DNA of 64,000 nucleotides from Coleophora flavipennella. Taxonomy: Eukaryota > Arthropoda > Insecta > Lepidoptera > Coleophoridae. Below are positions 52,301 through 61,300 of the stretch, in pieces (the first letter of the stretch is position 1; every line of letters starts with the position of its first letter). Location of the stretch: positions 3,780,372-3,844,371 of the forward strand of contig OX369286.1 of NCBI GenBank assembly GCA_947284805.1, given 5' to 3'. Below the pieces are notes generated by a model. It made no database searches. It saw nothing but the letters and a program-made list of their open reading frames with translations, and was not told where the DNA came from. Position numbers and translations under genes: made by a program.

Positions 52301-55300
52301 ACACCATAGTTTGGATACGCTGAAGGCATGTCTTCGTCGAGAATGGCAGCGAATCCCGCAGGCCCACATTCGTGCAGCGTGTGATGCGTTCATCGGCAGA
52401 CTTCACGCCATAATCAAGACTAAAGGCGGTTATATCAAAAAATGAGTATATCTTTTAGAAAATAGATAAATTATCCCAATTACCATAAATTTTCTGATAG
52501 AAATATCAACATTTGACGGATTTATGGATTTTTTCCGTAGTAACACTTGGTCCCTCGCACCCTGTACTCATCACAATGATCCACTTTCCCCAAGGAACCC
52601 AATAAGTTCTCAAGAAATAATAATTGGACCCTTGATACAAAAATGCAATTTAAGGAACCGTCTCACTTTATAATAAAGAAAAGTGAAAAAAATTTTCAAA
52701 ATAGCTTCCATTAAAGTAGACATGAGGAAATTTCGTATCATTTAAAGTATAACTTAAAAAAATATATTCTGCCGTATCCTTAATAAAGGAGCCCAAACTT
52801 GGTATGTTTTGAAAATGTTCTATGTTTTAATTTAAAATATAATCATGTGGTATAAATTTAAGAACTGGCTCAAAAAACCCTTTCATATGATACCCCACAC
52901 AATAAGTTTCAGGAGAAAACCATAATAATTTTTCTAACAAAAAAAGGAGACGTCATAACTTCTCCTAAGGTAAATACTTTTTAGGAAAATTATTGTTTTG
53001 ACCTCAAGTACATATAAGAAACCTTCATGTCAACACAATAAAGGCGTTAATGACTTCGGCCGAGTGAAAAATCTAAAAACTGTTTACTTTTGCAGAATTT
53101 AGGTAAATTCAGACGCCGACACAGGGAATTCCACTTTTTGGCTATTTGCGTGATATGATAACCGATGAAGCAAAACGCTTCGTGCGAAATGGTGGAACTT
53201 TAAAGAAAAAGGCGTGGAATACCCCATACCCCCGGGCCCGGTCATCTAATGATGAAACAGAGAAGGGGGAATGTCCTGAACCTCCAGGGCACACTCTCCA
53301 AAATAAATCCTGTAGAATCCGATAGGCAGGAGAATTTTAATCTTAAGTATATGCATTTTAAGTTTTTATACTTAAGATAAAAAACAAAAATTCGCATTCC
53401 TAAGATTGAAAGTAGGATTAAAATATGAATAGTGAGCAACGTAACGGCTTAGGCCGCTATCTCCTGTCCGGGATGTCGTGATTCGAATCCTACCACGTAC
53501 CAATGTGCTTTCAAATTTCTATTTCATATCCACTTATTTTTATATAGATAGATTATTAGTTAGAGCGTCAGTGGTGTAACGGCTAGGGCCTCCTCAACGC
53601 GAGTACAACTCACATTTGTACAGTTTTTATTATTGGTTGTTTTACTTTAGTATTAGTACTATAATCACACCAAGTTATACGCTTGTATGTATTACCTTTT
53701 TTTTTTATTCACAATTGGTAAACCCTTGACAACATCTCACCTGGTGGTAAGTGACGATGTTGCCGAAGATGGAAGCGGGCTTACCAAGATTCCCCAACGC
53801 AATGGGGAACTGGCTATCTTATCTTCATGCCGGAACACACCAATGATATCAACATTGATATTTTTACGTTTTTTTTTTACGATAGTGCCAAATCAAATAT
53901 ACCTCTTATATAATAGGTACCCATAAAAAACATGTTTCTGTATGGAGACCCGCCTATTTTTTTCAAGTTTTCATATTTTTTGTGTTTGTTGTTATAGCGG
54001 CATTAAAAATACACATTCTGTAAAATATCAACTTTCTAGTTATTCATCATCATCACAATTTAAGAGCCGTGCCTTGTCTGTGTAGCTCTTTCCTTCATAT
54101 CTCTATACGTTTCCATCTTAACTTTCTTCTCAACTTGGTCTATATAAGCAATTCTAGGTCTTCCTCTTCCGCGCTTTTCTTCGATCTTTCCTTCTATTAT
54201 GTTCTTGATAAAATTATCGTGTCTAAGTATGTGCTCTATCATTTTCCCTCTTCTGTTCTCAATTGTCTCAATTATATCTCATTTTATTTTTACTTATTAC
54301 GGTTCATACTAATAATAATACAGCCCGCTGACAGACGGACAGACAGCGGAGGCTTAGTCAAAGGATCCCGTTGTTCATCCGTTGGATGTACGGAACCGTA
54401 AAAAAGATGTGTTCTTTTATGACTGAATCGTTTTGACGTGATAACGTCTTATAATTCGATGGAGCCGGCTGCACGCACGAAAAAATGCGTCGTTACCTCG
54501 CTCTGAGGCGTTCCGTGAGGCGTTCCGTTTAAGGCTTGAAGTGCAAGCGAGAGCGTGCAACGAGCGACAAAGAGGCACAATTGGCCTCCGCGTTCGGCAG
54601 CGTTCGACATCTGTCTCTCTCCTACTTGAGTGAGCGATGCGTCCGCGTGGACAGCTGCTATACAATACATTTACATGTTCTCGTCAAGTATGAAGTGCAG
54701 TGAAAAGTGAATGTGGTGTCAATTGTTTATAGCAATGATAATTGCGGTGATAAAGGTAATGATTCTTTCGATATTATGAAACCATTCCATCAGTATTTTC
54801 TTATGACGTTTTCACGTTCAACTATCGTCAGTAAACCGACTTTACAGACAACCGTTTTTTCAATGACGTTATGAAATAGTGTTAATCTCAAATGTAAAGA
54901 GTTTTCTATCTAAATCAGTGCTAAAGTAACAGAAAATTCAATATGATAGGGTCAAACGTTTTTATGTGAAAATAATGGTCGAGTTTAAATCCTGCGCTCA
55001 TTTTTTTTACCCGACGACGACCAGAGAAGAAGGGTCATATTTTAGGTTACATTTTAAGTTTATTTATTTTGTACTAGCGGCCCGTCCCAGATTCGCACGG
55101 ATGGACCTTCACTTTTTAAACATTTTGGGATAAACATAGAGTAAATGTATCTTTACTTAATTAAGTAATTTAAGAGCGTCGGTGGCGTAATGGCTAGGGC
55201 CGCCGCCTCCTGTCCGGGAGGTCGTGGTTCGAATTCCGCCACGTACCAATGTGATTTCGAATTCAGATTTCATATGTACGTTTATCCGACGCTCTTACGG

Positions 55301-58300
55301 TGAAAGAAAACATCGTGAGGAAACCTGCGGAGAAACTCGCAGGTTGTGTGTGATGTCTACCAACCCGCAATGGGCCCGCGTGGTCGACTAAGGCCCGATC
55401 GCCCGAATTCAGCGTAGGCTCGAGCCCCTCGGTGGAGACGTATATGAGCTTATATGATGAAATGTATCTTTAATCTTTATGCAGGACATAAGTTTTTTTT
55501 TTCATTTTACTATTTATATTTTTCTTAAAAAACGTAATATTTAATGTATAAGTAGTTCGGAAAAGATATTTTTAACTGGAACAATAAAAAATGCTTTGAA
55601 AAAGTCAAAATATTTAATGTCGGTTGCTTTCGCTGTGTAGAAAGCCGACCGCGCGTCTGAGCCCCGCGCGGCTATCTATTTCATAAAATTTGCACTCCCC
55701 TGTCCCTCGCCTAGTTGCCTGCTACGTTATTTTTCTTTGGTATTTTGTGTGAATTGTTATTTTTAAATTCTTAATATCCTTTGAATGGAATGTTCGATTT
55801 GAATAATTCAAACAGTTATCTACAGGTATTGAAACAGTCTTGAATACGAATTGAATTATTTGGATAAGGATTAGTACAAAGGTAATAAGATGGTCTGATT
55901 ATGGTCGGCGTTTCTATCTAGTTTTAAAATTAGTAGTTATAGTGACAAAACTACAACACTATGGTATCGAAAAGTTTTTTCAGGTATTAATATGTTATAT
56001 AATATTGTACAGAATTTTTTCGTTCTGTCATTAATAGTTTCCGAAGCGTATGCGTAAAAAAAAATTTTATGGCAATTTTTTTTCACCTTGGGTAACATTA
56101 TTGAAGTTTTAGTACCGATCGCATTTTTTTCTAGTAATAAATATAGCCTATATTACTTATGGATATAGTATCATTCTAATGGTGAAAAAATGTTTCTATT
56201 TGGTTTAGTAGTTTTTGAGTTTATTCGTTACAAACATACAAAAATACTTACAAATGTAGATATAGATATGTAGATATACTCGTATAGTGAAGATGTAGAT
56301 ATATTTAATTTATCTTAGGCAGAGCTTGTAGCTTAAACAAACTTATAGAGTAGGAGGTCGTGACAAATTTGGTAACGATAACGGAAATGGATAAACTTAC
56401 TTTGAGAGGATAAATGGCAACCCTCTGATGTTAAATACGAATATTTCGGTCTGCTTACACAAAGTAATCGCATTATGTACTTATAGCGCCTGAAAAACTG
56501 GTTATCGTTACCAAAAAAAAACGTTAAGGGAAATGGCTGAGTAAGATATAAAATGAAAGTACTAGTTGTACTCATGACAATTATGCAAAAACTGACCAAA
56601 TATTCGGTTGCCTTATGGAGCAGCGCCCGTTAGTAGTAGGAATTCTGGACGCGGCCCCCACCCCCCTGCTGGAGCACCCATGTTGGAAGTTGGAATACGC
56701 CATTTCCAACTTTGGTGCTCCGGCAGGGGGGTGAGATCCTGGTCCAGAACTCTCGCTACTTCTACTACTACTTTTCTTTAAGAATTCATGTTTCTGCAAC
56801 TCATAAACTTGTTGCTCTCTTTTATTTTTTTCTTTTAATTTAATTTCAGTTTCCAAAAGTTACCATGGTTTTTAGAGACCCTACTACTAACCCTACGCTA
56901 TGCATCTGTCTGACTTTTCAAATGCTATATCTTTCAAACATTAACAGTAAGCATGCTGAAATTTTCACTGAATATGTGTTATTATGAAGAATATACTCTT
57001 ACTAAGCAATACAAGAAGACGCGATCTAAAAAATATTATTTATCCGACGTCGAATGTTGTGGAGCACTGCACACAGTATCAGTCTGTAAAATTTTTCAAT
57101 GAGTTTAAACATACGACAGATTTAAAGGTTTCTAAGAAAAGACTAAAAGCGCTTCTATTGGAAAAGTGTTGCTATGAAGTAGACGATTTTAAATTGTAAT
57201 GTTTATACTATTACTATTATTTTTATTTTTGTACAGGTATTCTGTGTGACAATTTTACTATTGATGTCTTAATTTTTAATCACATTTAAATTTTAATGAC
57301 ATTTCATTTTTAACGATCTAATTTGTTATGTTAGCTTTGTTTTATATTTTGAATTTCTCTTGCTTGTATCAATGTTTTAGAAAAGCGTCCGTGGCTCAAC
57401 CGGTAACGACTCGGTCCATCTAACCAGAGGTACCGGGTTCAAATCTGGACGGCTAATGTACCAATGAGTTTTTCAAAAACTTACGTACATATACTTACCG
57501 ATTGCTTTAACGGTGAAGGAAAACATCGTGAGGAAACCTGCACACGCCTGCGAAGAAACTCGAAGGTTGTGTGTGAAGTCGACCAACCCGCACTGGGCCC
57601 GCGTGGTCGACTAAGGCCTAATCGCCCTGATTCAGGGTAGGCTCGAGCCCCTCGGTGGGGACGTATATGAGCTGTTATGATGATCAATGTTTTATGTTAC
57701 GTCTTTTATTTAAACTACCTACTGTTTTACATTCAAATTCAATAATATTATTGTTTATGAATAAATAAAAAATAATACTAGGGGAGATCAAGGTACGTGT
57801 TTATTTAAAGTTTTTTTTTTGCTCTATCGTAAAAACGGTAATAGGTACATAAAAGCGTAAAACCTAATGTGATTAAAGGAATAATTTTTAAGTAAAGCTA
57901 TGCACAGTTAAATCGGCCAAGTGTAAGTCGCACTAAGTAGTTCGGACAATTTTTTTAAATTTTTTTTTCGCTCACGTTGATGCAAGTATTTGAAATGAAT
58001 AGGTATTATTATTATACGTGTGTGCAAAGGTACGGAACCCTCGGTTTGCGAGTCCGACTCGCACTTGGCCGTTTTTGTAACACAGTAATACTTTCCATTT
58101 TCCAGTTCATGACTTTTGTACGGTCTTATTCATAGCGTCTACAATTCCAGACCAAGTCACGTCCAACTAAAGTGCGCTGCTTTACAATTTAAATACAAAG
58201 TTACATAGTTTAAGTGCCTATACGCAAAGCTTTAAGGCCCCTCCGTCCGTAAAATTACTAACTCTATTCACGACGTTTCAAACATCGAACGAAATAGCTT

Positions 58301-61300
58301 GCAAATAAAGTTCTTGTCAGCTCGCACTGCAACGTGGCTGTTACGTCGATCGCTGCTGACGAATCGTGTTAAAATTGTGGTTTTTAATTAATTCGACTCC
58401 TACTAATATTACAAACGCGAAAGTTGGTAGAATGTATGGATGTATGTTTGTTACTACCCAAAAACTACCGAACGGATTTGGCTGAAGTTTAGTAGGTAGA
58501 CAGATTATGACCTGGATTAATACATATTAGGCTACTTTTTTCTACGCTCGCGAGCCGCTGGCGGTTTGCGCACTGCACACCCTCGAAAAGTCATAGAAAA
58601 GCTGTCCACGCGGGTGAAGCTGCGGAAAACTGCTAGTTATATATAAAATAAGAAGAATTTCCAAATATAAAGAAAACAAAATTATTTCTTATTGTTTTCT
58701 TAAGAAGTTTAAGAATAATCTTTGATTAAAATTAAAATTTTGATTAAAATCGCAGCAATTCTATGGTTACAACTAGAACAAAAAGGGTGCATTAGAATAT
58801 CTTTTTTTAAGTTCCGTATATTAAAATAGAATTCGAAGAAATCAAAATCACTCCTCCTATCATGTAAATTAAAAAAAAAACATTTTTTTAGATAAAAAAA
58901 TCCTTAATTGAAGTAAAAAGTGTTTACAAAGTTTGTCATTGGCGGCGGTATGAGCCTTAAGGGGAATAATATAATACATATTATGTCAGTAACTCATACT
59001 TCGCTCCAGTTACCTGGAATTTGAAAACTTGGTTTCCTTTAATAAAGGGTCTTCCATTCAGGACGTCTGATTCTAAAATGTCAATAAAACAAACCTTTGC
59101 ACCAGGAACGAATATTTTAATTATTTATGGGGGGGGGGGGATGTGTGTAATTGACAGGTTATTTTTTTTGGCCTTAAGATGAGTCAAATGTCAATTTTCA
59201 ATTTAAATTATTGAATGATTATGTAAAGCTATGGAAAAAATATATAATAAGCTTAAAGTAATAAAAAACGATTTAATTGAATACAATTTTAAAAATATTG
59301 CCACTGTTTTTGGTATTAATTGCAAAATTTCTTGAAAACAAATAGTTAATGTTGAATGAAACAACACACAAAAATCGGTGACATTAACATCTTTCATTTT
59401 AATTGACATTTTTTTTAAACTTTTTTGAAAGTGAAGAAAAGTAATAAAAACATGTAAAAACTGAGAATTAGGCGTTCGGTTTCAACGTAACAGTCGACAT
59501 TATTTTAACACGTATCAACGTGCTCGGATTGAGTCATCTTAAAGCCTTAATAATAAATATTTTTAATGGTGCATGAGATATCTACTCAATATTAGCTTTA
59601 TAAAAAATATATTTTGTAGCATTAAATTCGAAACATTACGTCTTTAAAAATGTCCGCCGCGGCTTTGCTTGGCGGCACGTATTCTGGAGTTTCGATTTTC
59701 GATGATTGTGGCAAAAACTTTTTGTTTTCTTGATGCAAGGTGTTTTTTTTTATTCACAATTGGTAAACCCTTGACAACATCTCACCTGGTGGTAAGTGAC
59801 GATGTTGCCGAAGATGGAAGCGGGCTTACCAAGATTCCCCAACGCAATGGGAATTTTGCGTTCCGTGCACCCAAAGGGTGACCAAAAGGACCATAATGCT
59901 CCATAATGCCTCTGCTCTCCGTCCGTCTGTCTGTCAGCGGGCTGTATTTCGTAACCTTATCGGTACCAACACAATTAAAATTTTCACAGACTTTTAAATT
60001 TTTTTCCGCTAAACGACAAGTGATAAAAATTAAATAAATAAAACGGGGCCCCTATACAAAAACATGATTTTTTTCTGTTCTGTCTATTTGTTAGTGGGCT
60101 GTATTTTTGAACCGTTATAGAAAGACAGCTAAAATTTTGACAGAGTGTGAATTTCTATTCCTGCTATAACAACAAATAATAAAATTACAAAATTAAGAGG
60201 TGCTCAAGAAACGTAGTTTTTTGTTCTTGTATGATGGTTCCCCTTTGTGTGTGAGTCCGACTCGTACTTGGCCAGTTTTTTTAATACCCGATATTTTATA
60301 GAGAACTTCTTACATTTTTAATACCCAGTACTTTCTAAAAATTAAAAGAGTTTTTAATATATATGCGCCTTCTCGTTAGTGGACTTATCGAACGATCTAG
60401 TAGCACCATAAACAAAGCTACTTTTTTGCTTTCAATAGCGACAAAAATGGAACATGCGACCCACAAAACTTTCAATAAAAAACAACCAAAAAAAAATCTT
60501 TTTACAGGAAACCCTATTATGTTTTTTTTATTGCTGTCATCTTGACTGCGCAAACTTTTCTCGCGATATACACAAACAGCACCGTTCTCGGATGAATCAC
60601 GACTAAATAGGAAGCTCGAATGTAGTATCAGCAATATTTGAATCACTTGCCGCCTGAAGGTTCCGCATATAATAGAGCAGTAAGACAGTTTTCTTGTCAA
60701 ACTCTGTCATGCTCACTCACTCCAAATAGGGAACCCTGTCATTTTATGGAAACTGTCGGAAATGACAGACTGGGTTTCCTGTCAAAAAATATTAGACTTC
60801 CCGTCATAGGTCACCGCTTACGTGGCATAATGGTTTGTCCATTGGCTTCACACCAGTTTGTGGGTTCGATTTCCGGTGGGGTTACTTGTAAGACTCGGTT
60901 TGGTTGGTGGTAGTGCCTTTTATAAGCCCGCCTGGCTAGCTACCACCATCTCATCTAAGTCTTGCCGCCAAAAATCAGTGTTGTCAACATTGATATGTTC
61001 CGCCTTGAAGAGAAGATAGCCAGTTCTCCATTGCGTTGGGAAATCTTGGTAAGCCCGCTTCCATCTTCGGCATCATCGTCACTTACCATCAGATAAGATG
61101 ATGCCAAGGGCTTGCCAATTGTGAATAAAAAAAAATCAGTTCAGATAGAATGGTGCGAACTGCCAAGTTGAAGCCACTGTTTGAAACATGGTGTGCAGTA
61201 TCGATGTGTTATGTGTGTGTTTTCGACGACATCTTAGCACATACTATCGAAAATTTTGGAGTGGTTTTGATGTCTATTTGTGCGTATACAGTGTACGAAC

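Larger units (their letters stand above)
51339..52564 (+). mobile_element. maT-like mariner transposon with a SINE2 inside
   Basis: The inverted ends CAGGGTGCGAAGGACCAAGT and their mirror (cttggtccctcgcaccctg) extend for about 70 bp (tccgtcaaatgttgatattt). TA duplications at 51337-51338 and 52565-52566. Without the SINE it would be about 912 bp, shorter than a complete element. Confidence 0.82.
51298..52650. mobile_element. MITE, CAGGGTGTAACA family, interrupted by a maT-like element
   Basis: Left part gtaacataattggtgtagaa...ggggtttcta and right part tactcatcacaatgatccac tttccccaaggaaccc join at one TA into normal MITE sequence. Confidence 0.7.

Noticed and set aside
60335..60700. 121-codon minus-strand frame with hydrophobic stretches
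   Set aside because: AT-rich sequence gives Phe/Leu/Ile-rich frames by chance; no splice context or known motif.
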